Source of the DNA: Hymenobacter sedentarius
GTDB lineage: Bacteria; Bacteroidota; Bacteroidia; Cytophagales; Hymenobacteraceae
DNA: 64,000 nt
Assembly (NCBI RefSeq): GCF_001507645.1
Contig: NZ_CP013909.1
Coordinates: forward strand, 1,116,001-1,180,000
Direction: 5' to 3'
This document shows, piece after piece, positions 1 to 8,791 of this stretch. The notes under the pieces were generated by a model that searched no databases, had not been told where the DNA came from, and was given only the letters and a program-made list of their open reading frames with translations. The position numbers were made by a program, and so were the translations under genes. Position 1 is the stretch's first letter; every line of letters begins with the position of its first letter.

Positions 1-2660
1 CGGATTCGGCCGCCGCAGCCAAGGGCCAGGATACCAGCCAGGTGCACTTGGCCATCAAAGGCTGGGACCTGACCGACGGGCGCCTGCGCTACGAAGACCT
101 CAGCCTGCCCTTCTCCATGCAGGCCCGGGGCGTGAACCACAGCGGCAGCGGCGATTTTGCGAGCAACGTGTTCGACATGAAGTCGCAGACCACGGCCACC
201 GACCTCGACATGACCTACAACGGCGTGGCCTACGTAACCGACAAGCAGCTCAACGCCGACGTGACGATGAACATGGACTTGAACAAAAACCTTTACACGT
301 TCAAGGACAACAAAATCAAGCTCAACGACTTCCCGTTCAGCTTTGCCGGCGCCATTGGCCTGCCCAACGACAAGGACATTACCTATGACCTGACCTTCAA
401 GGCGCTGGAAACGGATTTCAAAACCCTGCTGAGTCTGGTGCCGGGCGCGTACACCGACAAGTTCAAAAACATCGAAACCAGCGGCAAGGTGGCCTTTGAC
501 GGCTACTACAAGGGCACCCAAAACGACCTGCACATGCCCGGCTACGGCGTGAGCCTGGCCGTAACCAACGGGCAGTTCAAGTACCCCGACTTGCCCCAGG
601 CTGCCCGCAACATCAACCTGAAAATGCAGGTCGACAACCCCTCGGGCTTCACCAACAACGTGAAGGTGAACGTGCCGCAGTTCCACCTGGACCTAGGACC
701 CAACCCCGTGGATGGCAACGTGACCATCGACGGGCTGGCGCCGATGCGGGTAGACGGCCGCGTTAAGGCCAACGTGAACCTGGCCGAAGCCATGAAAGTG
801 TACCCGGTGAAGGACCTAGCCATGCGCGGGCAGCTGTATATAGACGGCACGGCCCGGGGCATTTATTCCAAAAACCAGATGCCAGTGGTGAACGCGACCA
901 TCCGGCTCACCAATGGCTTTGTGAAATCGGCCAAGTTCCCGGCCCCGATTGAGAACATCAACCTGAGCGGAACGGTGGTGAATACCACAGGCCAGGTCAA
1001 CGACACGCAAATCAACCTGCCGCAGTTTAAGATGGTACTGGAGGGCGAGCCGCTGGAAGGCCGCCTCACGGCCCACAACATCGACAAGCCGGTGTTTGAC
1101 ACCAACGTGCGCGGCACGGTGGACCTAACCAAAATCACCAAGATTTTCCCGCTGCAGGGCATGACCGTGACCGGCCGCGTGGCCGGCAACATCGCCGCCA
1201 AAGGCAACATGGCCGACGTGGAAGCCGGCCGTTACCAGAACGTGGTGGCCAGCGGCACGGTGCGCGCCAACAACGTAACCTACAAGAGCAAGGACCTGCC
1301 CCAAGGTGTAAAAATCAGCAGCGGCACGGCCACCTTCAATAACAACCAGATTGCGCTGCAAAGCGTGAACGGTATGGCCGGCAGTTCCGACTTTACCGCC
1401 TCCGGCACAATCAGCAACTACCTGGGCTACCTCTTTACGCCGGGCCAGCCCCTGCGCGGCAACCTGACGGTGAACTCGCGCAACTTCAACGTGAACGAGT
1501 GGATGGTGGACGAGGTATCGGCCAAGCCCGTGGCCACCGGCGGCCGGCCCCCGGCCAAGGCCCAGGGCGTGCTGCAGATTCCCAAATACTTTGACCTGGT
1601 GCTGAACAGCCACGTCGACAACGTGACCTACGACAACCTGAAGCTGACCAACGCCCAGGGCGCCGTGACGGTGCGCGACCAGACGGCCACGCTCAAAAAC
1701 ATGACCTTCAACTCGCTGGGCGCCACCTTTGGCACCACCGGCAGCTACAGCAGCAGGAACCTAGCCCACCCCAAGTTCGACTTTGGGCTGAAAATCAACG
1801 ACCTCAACATTCAGAATGCCTTCTCGGCGTTTACCACGCTCAAGAAGCTGGTGCCGCTGGCCGGGCAGGTAGAGGGCGTGTTTGGCACCAATTTCAGCGT
1901 GAGCGGCGAGATGGGCGCCGACATGCTGCCCAACCTCGCGACGCTGACCGGCAAGGGCGTGGTGGACGTGGTGAAGGCGGCCATCAACCAGTCGGAGGTG
2001 ATGAGCAAGATTGCGAGCCTAACCACCCTGCCGGAGCTGAAGACCCTGGTGGTGGTGAATAAGGAAATCCAGGCCAATATCGTGAACGGAAACCTCGTGG
2101 TGCAGCCCTTCGAGCTGACCGTGGGCGACGTGAAGATGACCTTCGGCGGCTCCAACAGCCTGGCCGGCGCCTTGGCCTACGTCACGGCCCTGAACGTACC
2201 CACCGGCCGCCTGGGCTCGGCCCTCAATAGCAAGCTCACGCAGCTTACCGGCGTGAAAAACATTCAGGGCACCGAGCGCGTGACCCTGGGCCTGAACATT
2301 GGCGGCACCGTGGCCAGCCCGGTGGTGAAGCTCACCAGCGGCAGCGTGAAAGACCAGGGCAAGGCCATTGTGGCCAATGTGGTGAAAACCAAGCTCACCG
2401 ACGCCCTCATCGGCCTCACCCAGAAGAAGCAGGCCCAGCAGGACAGCACCAAGCGCACCGATGCCGCTGCCGACCAGACGGCCGAGGAAAAGGCCCGCCT
2501 TGCCACCGAGAAAGCCAAGCTCGAAGCCCAGGCCCGCCTGCGCAACCAGGTGGGGCAGGGCCTGAACACGCTGTTTGGCAAGCCCAAATCCAAGCCAAAG
2601 CCCGTGGAGCCGCAGCCCGAGGAAACGGCGCCGGCCGACACCGCCAAAAAAGGAAAGTAG
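1..2660 (+). CDS. AsmA-like family protein, C-terminal part (5' end outside window)
   Basis: The reading frame is open from base 3, so the first in-frame GTG at 42 is probably internal and the true start lies upstream. The visible ~885 residues are repeated beta-rich stretches with short hydrophobic strands and many NxT/NVT and GxxxL motifs, as in the AsmA/TamB-like proteins of Bacteroidota, which are thought to span the periplasm and help move lipids or assemble outer membrane proteins. The last ~80 residues are charged and rich in Gln, Lys and Pro (probable coiled coil and disordered tail). Family placement is by recognition of pattern, not by alignment. It is followed, after a 109-bp gap, by a lipoprotein gene on the same strand. 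Confidence 0.75.
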   Translation, partial: DSAAAAKGQDTSQVHLAIKGWDLTDGRLRYEDLSLPFSMQARGVNHSGSGDFASNVFDMKSQTTATDLDMTYNGVAYVTDKQLNADVTMNMDLNKNLYTFKDNKIKLNDFPFSFAGAIGLPNDKDITYDLTFKALETDFKTLLSLVPGAYTDKFKNIETSGKVAFDGYYKGTQNDLHMPGYGVSLAVTNGQFKYPDLPQAARNINLKMQVDNPSGFTNNVKVNVPQFHLDLGPNPVDGNVTIDGLAPMRVDGRVKANVNLAEAMKVYPVKDLAMRGQLYIDGTARGIYSKNQMPVVNATIRLTNGFVKSAKFPAPIENINLSGTVVNTTGQVNDTQINLPQFKMVLEGEPLEGRLTAHNIDKPVFDTNVRGTVDLTKITKIFPLQGMTVTGRVAGNIAAKGNMADVEAGRYQNVVASGTVRANNVTYKSKDLPQGVKISSGTATFNNNQIALQSVNGMAGSSDFTASGTISNYLGYLFTPGQPLRGNLTVNSRNFNVNEWMVDEVSAKPVATGGRPPAKAQGVLQIPKYFDLVLNSHVDNVTYDNLKLTNAQGAVTVRDQTATLKNMTFNSLGATFGTTGSYSSRNLAHPKFDFGLKINDLNIQNAFSAFTTLKKLVPLAGQVEGVFGTNFSVSGEMGADMLPNLATLTGKGVVDVVKAAINQSEVMSKIASLTTLPELKTLVVVNKEIQANIVNGNLVVQPFELTVGDVKMTFGGSNSLAGALAYVTALNVPTGRLGSALNSKLTQLTGVKNIQGTERVTLGLNIGGTVASPVVKLTSGSVKDQGKAIVANVVKTKLTDALIGLTQKKQAQQDSTKRTDAAADQTAEEKARLATEKAKLEAQARLRNQVGQGLNTLFGKPKSKPKPVEPQPEETAPADTAKKGK

Positions 2661-2769
2661 GATACGGCGATATAAGCTTGGCAGTATTTTTGGTAGAGGC
2701 GACGGCCCGGCAACTCAACCGTTGGCCGGACCGTTTCACGACCAGCTTATCCCACTCATCCATTCTCAC

Positions 2770-3609
2770 ATGAACGTTACCCGTTTATTCCCCTTGGCGT
2801 GCGCGGCCGCCCTCACCCTCGCTGGCTGCTCCAAAGACACCGAGAACGCCGATTCGGCTCAACTCGAAGTTCGCATGACGGACGCCCCCGGCGACTTTCA
2901 CCGCGTGGTGCTCGACGTGCGGCAGATTGAAGTGCACCTCAAGGACGAAAAAGAGGCCGATGGCTGGAAGACGCTGGGCTTTACGCCCCAGGCCATCGAC
3001 ATCCTGAACTATGTAAACGGGAAGTCGGCGCTGCTGGTGAAGGAAGACTTCGCCCCCGGCGACATCAAGGAAATTCGCCTGATTCTGGGCCCTGACAGCT
3101 ACGTCATCGGCCGCGACGAGCAACGCTACGACCTCAAAACCCCCAGCGGCCAGACCTCGGGCGTGAAGCTGAAGCTGGACAAAACCAGCCTGCGCCAGCG
3201 CGAAACTTTCCAGCTGCTGCTTGATTTCGACGTGGCCAAGTCCATTGTGGAGCGCGGCAACTGGAAGCCCGGCAACGACAAAAAAGAGCGCTACCTGCTC
3301 AAGCCTGTTATTCGGGTAGTGGCCCAGGACCTGCGCGGCGGCCTGCGTGGCACCGTGACGCCCGCGGCGGCCCTGCCCCAGGTGTTGGCCATTCGCAGCA
3401 CCATCCTCGGCCCCGATACGGTGAGCACCTCGGCTGATGCTTCCGGCGCTTACCAGCTGGGCGCGCTGCCCTCCGGCACGTACCGCGTGGAGTTCTTCCC
3501 GAGCACCACGGCCCCTGCCGGCCAGAATGCGTACCGCAACGTGGTGCGCACCGGCATCGTGGTTACCAACGACCAGGTGACGGAGCTGAGCACGACGTCG
3601 CTCAACTAA
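2770..3609 (+). CDS. DUF4382 domain lipoprotein with C-terminal CarboxypepD_reg-like domain
   Basis: 279 residues. I chose the ATG at 2770 because it gives a clean lipoprotein signal peptide (MNVTRLFPL..., lipobox LAGC with Cys20); the frame is open further upstream but overlaps the preceding gene. Residues ~30-175 match the DUF4382 pattern: LEVRMTDAPGDFHRVVLDV, then IDILNYVNGK, then a block ending in LLDFDVAKS. Residues ~195-279 (LRGTVTPAAALPQVLAIR, SGAYQLGALPSGTYRVEF) resemble a carboxypeptidase regulatory-like beta-sandwich. It is probably anchored to the outer or inner membrane. Function is unknown. Confidence 0.85.
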   Translation: MNVTRLFPLACAAALTLAGCSKDTENADSAQLEVRMTDAPGDFHRVVLDVRQIEVHLKDEKEADGWKTLGFTPQAIDILNYVNGKSALLVKEDFAPGDIKEIRLILGPDSYVIGRDEQRYDLKTPSGQTSGVKLKLDKTSLRQRETFQLLLDFDVAKSIVERGNWKPGNDKKERYLLKPVIRVVAQDLRGGLRGTVTPAAALPQVLAIRSTILGPDTVSTSADASGAYQLGALPSGTYRVEFFPSTTAPAGQNAYRNVVRTGIVVTNDQVTELSTTSLN

Positions 3610-3642
3610 GCGGCGCGCTCAGCTCAACAAGCACAACGCAAA

Positions 3643-3676
3643 AGCCCCAACCGCGTGTGAGGTTGGGGCTTTTTTG
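3643..3676. terminator. Bidirectional intrinsic terminator between convergent genes
   Basis: Ten-base perfect arms AGCCCCAACC (3643-3652) and GGTTGGGGCT (3661-3670) with an 8-nt loop, followed by a T run on the + strand. A run of A to the left makes it usable from the - strand too. It separates the DUF4382 gene from the thioredoxin-like gene, which end facing each other. Confidence 0.85.
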
Positions 3677-3704
3677 TGGCTCAATGCAGTTGGATTTGAA
3701 CAGC

Positions 3705-4325
3705 TTACAGGCGTTGCAGCAGCGCCAGCAGCTCGCGCTGGGTGCTTAGCGTGCGGTCCTTGGCGTACCAGCCGTGCAACTGCGTCACAAAATCTTCGTG
3801 GGATACCTGTTCTTGTTTCAAGCGCACGAACAGTTCATGGGCCGGTTCTGGGCGGGGGCCCCAGGTGGCGGCTTCGGTCAGCTTGTCCGCGTGGAGCACC
3901 ACCAGCTTCGGGATGGAGCGGCTGCCGTTGGTGAGGTAGCGGTCTATCAGGTCGAGGTTTTCGTCGCGCAGCACGTAGCGCGTGGTCAGCTTGCCGCCGC
4001 TGGCTTGGGCCACGGCTTCGAGCACGGGTACAATCTGAGCGGCGTCGCCGCACCAGCCCTCTGTGATGACCACCCACTCATAGGGCCGGGCCAGCTGCTC
4101 GAGGACAGCCTGCAGCTCGGGCAACAGCTGAATGGTTTTGTCCAGGCGCTGCATGCGCTGCATGTTCAGGCGGGCATATTGGGTCAGTTCTTCGGTTTGG
4201 GTGGTGCCAGTGGTCCGGTTTTGGGCCATCAGCTCGTCGATGAGTTGGCGGTAAGAGGCGTAAGAATAGGCGCCGTTTAGTACCCCGGCATCAACGACTG
4301 GCACGGAAGAAATTGGTTCAGACAT
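3705..4325 (-). CDS. Thioredoxin-fold protein (Thioredoxin_9 type)
   Basis: 206 residues, starting MSEPISSVPVVDAGVLNG. The central part reads YEWVVITEGWCGDAAQIVPVL, the EGWCGDxxQ signature of a cytosolic thioredoxin-like group in Bacteroidota in which the usual CxxC is reduced to a single Cys (C-G-D-A). The partner sequence SRSIPKLVVL contains the cis-Pro that packs against the active site. No signal peptide is seen. Role unknown; probably a thiol or redox protein. The ATG at 4325 is the first start after the upstream terminator. Confidence 0.8.
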   Translation of the reverse strand: MSEPISSVPVVDAGVLNGAYSYASYRQLIDELMAQNRTTGTTQTEELTQYARLNMQRMQRLDKTIQLLPELQAVLEQLARPYEWVVITEGWCGDAAQIVPVLEAVAQASGGKLTTRYVLRDENLDLIDRYLTNGSRSIPKLVVLHADKLTEAATWGPRPEPAHELFVRLKQEQVSHEDFVTQLHGWYAKDRTLSTQRELLALLQRL

Positions 4326-4366
4326 AAAATGAAATAAGAAGAAATAAGCAATGCGGTGATAACATC

Positions 4367-4406
4367 CATTAAAAAACCCTCCCGGACCCGGAAGGGTTTT
4401 TTAATG
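4367..4406 (-). terminator. Intrinsic terminator of the DinB-like gene
   Basis: A near-perfect hairpin: the left arm CATTAAAAAACCCT ends at 4380 and the right arm AGGGTTTTTTAATG ends at 4406, with a GC-rich centre. The A-rich left arm gives a U tract for - strand transcription. It sits between the start of the thioredoxin-like gene and the stop of the DinB-like gene, both on the - strand, so the two are probably separate units. Confidence 0.8.
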
Positions 4407-4424
4407 TCTGAAATAGTGGTTGGA

Positions 4425-4922
4425 CTACAGGCTGGGCACAGCCTTTTGGGCCGCGGCCGACAGCTCGCGGCAGTAAGTAATAAAGTCGGAATTGACGGGC
4501 TCAAAGCCGTGGTCGCGCAGGCGGGTGGCCACCTGGGCGCGGTGGTAGCTGGCGTGCACCACGGCGTGGGTCAGGATGTCGTGCACCAGGCTCTCGTAGC
4601 TGTCGCCGAGCGAGTTGGTGTAGGAAATAAGGCGCTGCAGCTCGGTTTCGTCGGCGTTCACCATCAGCTGGTGCAGGGGCTCGGAGGTGCGTTCGTGCAG
4701 GGCCTGGCAGCCGGCCAGGTCGTGCTCCTGCCACACCTTCACGGGGCTGGTGGTGCCGGTGATGCGCGAAATCCAGATGGCCTGGGCATTGAGCACGTGG
4801 CTGAACAGGCGCAGCACCACCGGCGGCAGCTCCTGGCCGGTGGCCGCAATTTCGTCGAGGCGGTTGAGCACGGTGGTATTGGCCCACACGTTGAAAGCAC
4901 CGAGTTTTTCTAGAGTATTCAT
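4425..4922 (-). CDS. DinB family protein
   Basis: 165 residues, the usual length of the DinB/YfiT four-helix bundle family. It has the typical opening (NTLEKLGAFNVWANTTVLNRL), the middle helix HVLNAQAIWISRITG and the C-terminal helix LTHAVVHASYHRAQVATRLR. The His residues at these positions (H in FSHVLNA, H in HASYHRAQ) are those that bind a metal in the family. Members include DNA-damage-inducible proteins and thiol-dependent metalloenzymes; the substrate here cannot be told. The start ATG at 4922 is followed upstream by a long inverted repeat. Confidence 0.8.
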   Translation of the reverse strand: MNTLEKLGAFNVWANTTVLNRLDEIAATGQELPPVVLRLFSHVLNAQAIWISRITGTTSPVKVWQEHDLAGCQALHERTSEPLHQLMVNADETELQRLISYTNSLGDSYESLVHDILTHAVVHASYHRAQVATRLRDHGFEPVNSDFITYCRELSAAAQKAVPSL

Positions 4923-4928
4923 AGTGAT

Positions 4929-5022
4929 AATTATGAGTTTAGAGTCATGAATTATGAGTTAAGAAGTATGAACTGGTATGGTATAAAGACAACTCATAAT
5001 TCATGACTCAAAACTCATAATT
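4929..5022. repeat. Near-perfect 32-bp inverted repeat, AT-rich
   Basis: The arm at 4929-4960 and the arm at 4991-5022 are reverse complements at 31 of 32 positions, separated by 30 bp. Each arm contains the word TTATGAGT twice. The repeat lies in the gap between the DinB-like gene and the lipoprotein gene (both - strand) and would form a long hairpin in RNA or single-stranded DNA. Confidence 0.85.
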
Positions 5023-5025
5023 CCC

Positions 5026-5484
5026 TTATCGGGGGTCTTGCCAGACCAGCTTTTCGTTGGTTTTGTTTTTATCAAAATCAGGGCATTTGCCGTCGCCTTT
5101 GCCCGTAATGCCGCCGTCGGGCTGGCAAATCAGCTTGCCCTTGGTGTCGAAGACGTTGGAATATTGGTCGCAGCACGGGGCCGAGATGTAGTACACCGTC
5201 TGCCCGCCGTAGGTGTAGCGCAGGATGCGCGTGATGGGGTTACGCTTGCGCTCGGCCAGCACCGTCGCGATGCGCTGCTTGAGCCACTGCGGGCGCGCCG
5301 TGGTGTCGGATTCGAGCACGCGCGCTGGTACGGGGTCCACGGTATTGGCGCTGGTGGGAGCCGGCGTAGCCGGGCCACTCACCTGGCCGGTGCTGGGCGG
5401 CGTGGTGGGGTTGGTCACGCTCACCTGCTTGGGGGCGCAGGCCGTGGCAAGCAGCAGGGGAACAACAAATGAAAGCAGGCGCAT
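5026..5484 (-). CDS. Small lipoprotein of unknown function
   Basis: 152 residues from the ATG at 5484 (a start ten codons earlier is possible but would spoil the signal peptide). MRLLSFVVPLLLATAC gives a lipobox LATAC, followed by a Pro/Thr/Ser-rich spacer (~20-60) typical of surface lipoproteins. The folded part (~70-152) contains ILRYTYGGQTVYYISAPCCD and ends with CPDFDKNKTNEKLVWQDPR; two Cys pairs could form disulfides. This DUF-type pattern, with YYISAPCCDQY, recurs in Bacteroidota lipoproteins, but I cannot name a function. Confidence 0.7.
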   Translation of the reverse strand: MRLLSFVVPLLLATACAPKQVSVTNPTTPPSTGQVSGPATPAPTSANTVDPVPARVLESDTTARPQWLKQRIATVLAERKRNPITRILRYTYGGQTVYYISAPCCDQYSNVFDTKGKLICQPDGGITGKGDGKCPDFDKNKTNEKLVWQDPR

Positions 5485-5578
5485 GGATACCAGGTAAGTA
5501 AGGGAAAAGACCACTGTGAAATGGCGGGCCGGTTATGGGTACGCCCGCCGCAGGCAATGGTTCAGGTTAAGCTCGGCA

Positions 5579-5995
5579 TTAGAACTTAAAAATCTTCGGC
5601 CCAAACACCAGCGACCCCACGATTACGGCCCCCAGCGCCGCAATGAGCACGGCGCCGGCGGCCACGTCCTTGGCCTTGCCCGCCAGCGGGTGGTAGTCGG
5701 GCGAAGTTAAATCCGTGAGGGCTTCGATGGCTGTGTTTACCAGCTCGGCCGCCCACACGCCCGCGATGGCCAGCGTAACCAGGGCCCATTCCAGCCGCGT
5801 GAGGGCGTAGTAAAAACCCAGCCCAATCACCACCACGGTAGCCAGGGCATGAAACTGCAGGTGCACCTCGGAGCGCAGCGCCGCCCACACGCCCCGGAAG
5901 GCATGCCCGAAGCTGGCCACGCGCCGGCGCCAGAGCTTATCCGGTGGCCGCAGCCGTTCGGAAGCAGGGGGTGCGGGCTCAGCCACGGGCTTCAA
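5579..5995 (-). CDS. dgkA: Diacylglycerol kinase family protein (DgkA/undecaprenol kinase type)
   Basis: 138 residues, an integral membrane enzyme that phosphorylates diacylglycerol or undecaprenol. Signature features: SFGHAFRGVWAALRSEVHLQFH near the N-terminal amphipathic helix, then ALATVVVIGLGFYYALTRLEW (TM1), the catalytic stretch ELVNTAIEALTDL with the conserved Glu, Asn and Glu, then GKAKDVAAGAVLI running into TM3. Its start overlaps the stop of the upstream GNAT gene by 17 bp, which suggests translational coupling. In Gram-negative Bacteroidota either lipid could be the substrate. Confidence 0.85.
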   Translation of the reverse strand: MKPVAEPAPPASERLRPPDKLWRRRVASFGHAFRGVWAALRSEVHLQFHALATVVVIGLGFYYALTRLEWALVTLAIAGVWAAELVNTAIEALTDLTSPDYHPLAGKAKDVAAGAVLIAALGAVIVGSLVFGPKIFKF

Positions 5996-6572
5996 ATTCC
6001 TGAAAAACTGACAGGCGCAGCTCGGACCACTCCGGCTTGATGATGCTGAAAATGACCGTGTCGCGCCGGATGCCGCCTTGCGTGATGCGGTGGCTGCGCA
6101 AAGTGCCTTCTTCGGTAGCGCCCATGCGGGCCATGGCCTCGCGCGACTTGCTGTTGCGCGAGTCGGTTTCCAGCTCCACCCGCTCGCAGCCCAGCTGGCC
6201 GAAGGCGTGGCTGAGCAGCAGGTGCTTGGCGCCCCGGTTCAGGCCGGTGCGCTGGTACTCGCGGCCCACCCAGGTGTAGCCGATGCTGATGCGCTGGTCG
6301 GCCTCGCTCACGTTATAGTAGCTGGTGCTGCCGGCCAGCGCGCCGGTGCGCCGGTCCACGATGGCGAAAGGGTAGCGCAGGCCTTGCTCGCGGGCTTCCA
6401 GGGCCTGGCGCACGTAGGCGGCCAGGCTCACGGCATCGTCGCCGCGGGTGAGGGTGTAGCGCCACAGCTCTTCATCGAAGGCCACGGCTTTGAGGGCTTC
6501 GAAATCGCCAATTTCCAGCGGCCGCAAGCGCACGCGGTTATTTTCGAGAACGATGGGAGCAGAGAAATCCAT
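5979..6572 (-). CDS. GNAT family N-acetyltransferase (RimJ/RimL type)
   Basis: 197 residues from the ATG at 6572; the frame runs on upstream only because it passes through a repeat, so the longer start is rejected. The protein opens with the typical LENNRVRLRPLEIGDFEAL and has the acetyl-CoA region ISIGYTWVGREYQRTGLNRGAKHLLL (motif A, with Q/R-x-x-G-x-G/N replaced by R-T-G-L-N). VELETDSRNSKSREAMARMGA follows and is typical of RimJ/RimL enzymes that acetylate protein N termini or small amines. The substrate is unknown. It overlaps dgkA by 17 bp. Confidence 0.8.
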   Translation of the reverse strand: MDFSAPIVLENNRVRLRPLEIGDFEALKAVAFDEELWRYTLTRGDDAVSLAAYVRQALEAREQGLRYPFAIVDRRTGALAGSTSYYNVSEADQRISIGYTWVGREYQRTGLNRGAKHLLLSHAFGQLGCERVELETDSRNSKSREAMARMGATEEGTLRSHRITQGGIRRDTVIFSIIKPEWSELRLSVFQEFEARG

Positions 6573-6632
6573 GGCCGCAAAGATGCTGGGAAAAAAGAAA
6601 AGCCGCCCGTTGCAGACCATTTTACTAATAAA

Positions 6633-6737
6633 AACGTCATGCTGAGCGGAGCCGAAGCATCTCGCGTGTGGCAGTAAACCAATCGTAAGGATTAGTAACT
6701 GCACGCGAGATGCTTCGGCTCCGCTCAGCATGACGTT
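6633..6737. repeat. Dispersed hairpin repeat, family A, copy 1
   Basis: Arms of about 36 bp: AACGTCATGCTGAGCGGAGC at the left edge, with the exact reverse complement at the right edge (ending at 6737). The inside contains GAAGCATCTCGCGTG and its complement, and a ~32-nt loop. Two related elements occur at 28675 and 30465. It lies between the GNAT gene start and the fumarase stop. Confidence 0.9.
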
Positions 6738-6776
6738 CTATTGACTACAATGACATGCCAGTGAAGCAGGGTGAGC

Positions 6777-8171
6777 TTACATGCCCACCATTTCTTCAGG
6801 CTTCAGCCACTCGTCGAACTCGGCTTCGGTCACGTAGCCCAATTTCATGGCGGTTTCCTTCAAAGTTGAGCCGTTTTTGTGGGCGGTCTGTGCGATTTCG
6901 GCGGCTTTGTAGTAGCCGATGTGCGGGTTGAGGGCCGTCACGAGCATCAGGCTGCTATCGACGTGCTTTTTGATGTTGGCCTTGATGGGCTCGATGCCCA
7001 CGGCGCACTTGTCGGTGAAGCTCACACACACGTCGCCGATGAGGCGGGCCGAGTGCAGGAAGTTGTAAATCATCATCGGCTTGAACACGTTCAGCTCAAA
7101 ATGGCCCATCGAGCCGCCGACGGTGATGGCCACGTCGTTGCCCATTACCTGGGCCGCTACCATGGTCATGGCTTCGCACTGCGTGGGGTTCACCTTGCCG
7201 GGCATGATGCTCGAGCCGGGCTCGTTGTCCGGGATGTCGATTTCGCCGATGCCGGCGCGCGGGCCCGAGCTGAGCATGCGGATGTCGTTGGCAATTTTCA
7301 TCAAACTCACCGCCACCGTCTTGAGGGCGCCGTGGGCTTCCACGATGGCGTCGTGCGCGGCCAGGGCCTCAAACTTGTTTTCGGCCGTGACGAAAGGCAG
7401 GCCGGTGAGGTCGGCAATGTGCTTGGCCACGTTCACCGAGTAGTTGGGCGGGGTGTTGATGCCCGTGCCCACGGCCGTGCCGCCCAGCGCCAGCTCGCTC
7501 AGGTGGGCCAGCGTGTTCTTGATGGCGCGCAGGCCGTGGTCGAGCTGCGAGACGTAGCCCGAAAACTCCTGGCCCAGGGTGAGCGGCGTGGCGTCCATGA
7601 AGTGGGTGCGGCCGATTTTGACGATGGGCATGAAATCTTCCGACTTCTTTTTCAGCGCGTTGCGCAGCTTCTCGATGCCGGGGATGGTGGTCTCCGTCAG
7701 GATTTTGTAGGCCGCGATGTGCATGGCCGTCGGGAAGGTGTCGTTGGAGCTCTGGCTCTTGTTTACGTCGTCGTTGGGCGCCAGCACCTTCTTTTCATCG
7801 GCGAGCTGGCCGCCCTGCAGCACGTGGCCGCGGTAGGCAATCACCTCGTTCACGTTCATGTTGCTCTGCGTGCCGGAGCCCGTTTGCCACACCACCAGCG
7901 GGAAGGAGTCGGCGAGCTGGCCGGCCAGGATTTCGTCGCACACCTTGCCAATCAGCTCGGCTTTTTCGGCAGGCAGCACGCCGGCGTCGCGGTTGGTGAG
8001 GGCGGCGGCTTTTTTCAGGTACGCAAAGGCGGCGATAATTTCCTTAGGCATCTTGTTGATGTCCTGGGCAATGGGGAAATTCTCGATGGAGCGCTGCGTT
8101 TGGGCGCCCCAGTACGCGGTGGCAGGCACCTGCACGGTGCCCATGGTGTCCTTTTCGGTGCGGAAATCCAT
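6777..8171 (-). CDS. fumC: Class II fumarate hydratase
   Basis: 464 residues, the normal FumC length. It converts fumarate to L-malate in the TCA cycle and needs no iron. The start ATG at 8171 gives [28 protein letters not shown], the family N terminus; the longer frame upstream is discarded. Landmarks are [20 protein letters not shown] sequence ([11 protein letters not shown]), [32 protein letters not shown] and the superfamily signature [16 protein letters not shown] with the catalytic Ser. All expected blocks are present. It is transcribed divergently from the dodecin-like gene. Confidence 0.97.
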   Translation of the reverse strand: MDFRTEKDTMGTVQVPATAYWGAQTQRSIENFPIAQDINKMPKEIIAAFAYLKKAAALTNRDAGVLPAEKAELIGKVCDEILAGQLADSFPLVVWQTGSGTQSNMNVNEVIAYRGHVLQGGQLADEKKVLAPNDDVNKSQSSNDTFPTAMHIAAYKILTETTIPGIEKLRNALKKKSEDFMPIVKIGRTHFMDATPLTLGQEFSGYVSQLDHGLRAIKNTLAHLSELALGGTAVGTGINTPPNYSVNVAKHIADLTGLPFVTAENKFEALAAHDAIVEAHGALKTVAVSLMKIANDIRMLSSGPRAGIGEIDIPDNEPGSSIMPGKVNPTQCEAMTMVAAQVMGNDVAITVGGSMGHFELNVFKPMMIYNFLHSARLIGDVCVSFTDKCAVGIEPIKANIKKHVDSSLMLVTALNPHIGYYKAAEIAQTAHKNGSTLKETAMKLGYVTEAEFDEWLKPEEMVGM

Positions 8172-8232
8172 GCGGGGGATGATAAGTTGATGTAGAAGCG
8201 TAGGGATGAGCTGATATAGCCGAAGCCGTGCG

Positions 8233-8240
8233 CAAAAGTA
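8233..8240 (-). promoter_or_regulatory. Possible -7 element upstream of fumC
   Basis: Read on the - strand this is TACTTTTG, an exact TAnnTTTG (Bacteroidota -7 consensus), about 60 nt upstream of the fumC ATG. I do not see a convincing TTTG -33 element at the right distance, so this is a weak call. Confidence 0.3.
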
Positions 8241-8384
8241 CACCGCGCCGCACGGCAGCTTTTACCCTAACCAAAATAGCTGTCACCGGGCTTGCTGCGT
8301 ACAGTAGAAAAAACCGCGCAGGATGCGCCGCCCGCCGCGGCTTTATTCCTTCCGCCTACCCTCACTCCCCTACCCTTTTAACCC

Positions 8385-8765
8385 ATGAGTTCCATTAAAC
8401 AAGTCATTGAAATCCTGGCGTCCTCCGAGAAAAGCTTTGAAGATGCACTGCAGCGCGCCGTGGAGCAGCTGAGCTCCACGGTGCCCAATATTTCTTCTAT
8501 CTACATCAAAGACCAGAGCTGCAAAGTGCGCGACAACCGCATTGTGGAATACCGCATCACGGCCAAGGTCAGCTTTGGCTCGCCTACCGAGCCGCTGGAC
8601 CTCACCGACATCGACCGCACCCTGGAAGAAGCCCCCATTCCGGCCGGCAACGGCGCCCCCGATTACAGCCACGTCCACCTGAAAACCGAGCCCGAGCTGC
8701 CCCGCGAAGTGGAGCCCGGCGGCAGCGCCACGGAGCCCGCCAGCGGCGGCGGCTACAGCGGCTAG
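8385..8765 (+). CDS. Dodecin-like protein with acidic/Gly-rich C-terminal tail
   Basis: 126 residues. The first ~68 match the dodecin fold: KQVIEILASSEKSFEDALQ (strand-helix), AVEQLSSTVPNISSIYIKDQ, then NRIVEYRITAKVSF. Dodecins are ~70-residue dodecamers that store flavins. Here the flavin-stacking Trp of the classical family is absent (the segment reads NISSIYIKD), as in other Bacteroidota homologues, and a ~55-residue Pro/Glu/Gly tail ending SGGGYSG is added. Ligand and role are therefore uncertain. It stands alone, divergent from fumC, and is followed by repeat element B1. Confidence 0.75.
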   Translation: MSSIKQVIEILASSEKSFEDALQRAVEQLSSTVPNISSIYIKDQSCKVRDNRIVEYRITAKVSFGSPTEPLDLTDIDRTLEEAPIPAGNGAPDYSHVHLKTEPELPREVEPGGSATEPASGGGYSG

Positions 8766-8791
8766 AGTAACCAGTATGCGCGCCTGGGGAG

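Noticed and set aside
6879..8195. 438-residue open frame on the + strand across fumC
   Set aside because: Antisense shadow of fumC in GC-rich DNA.
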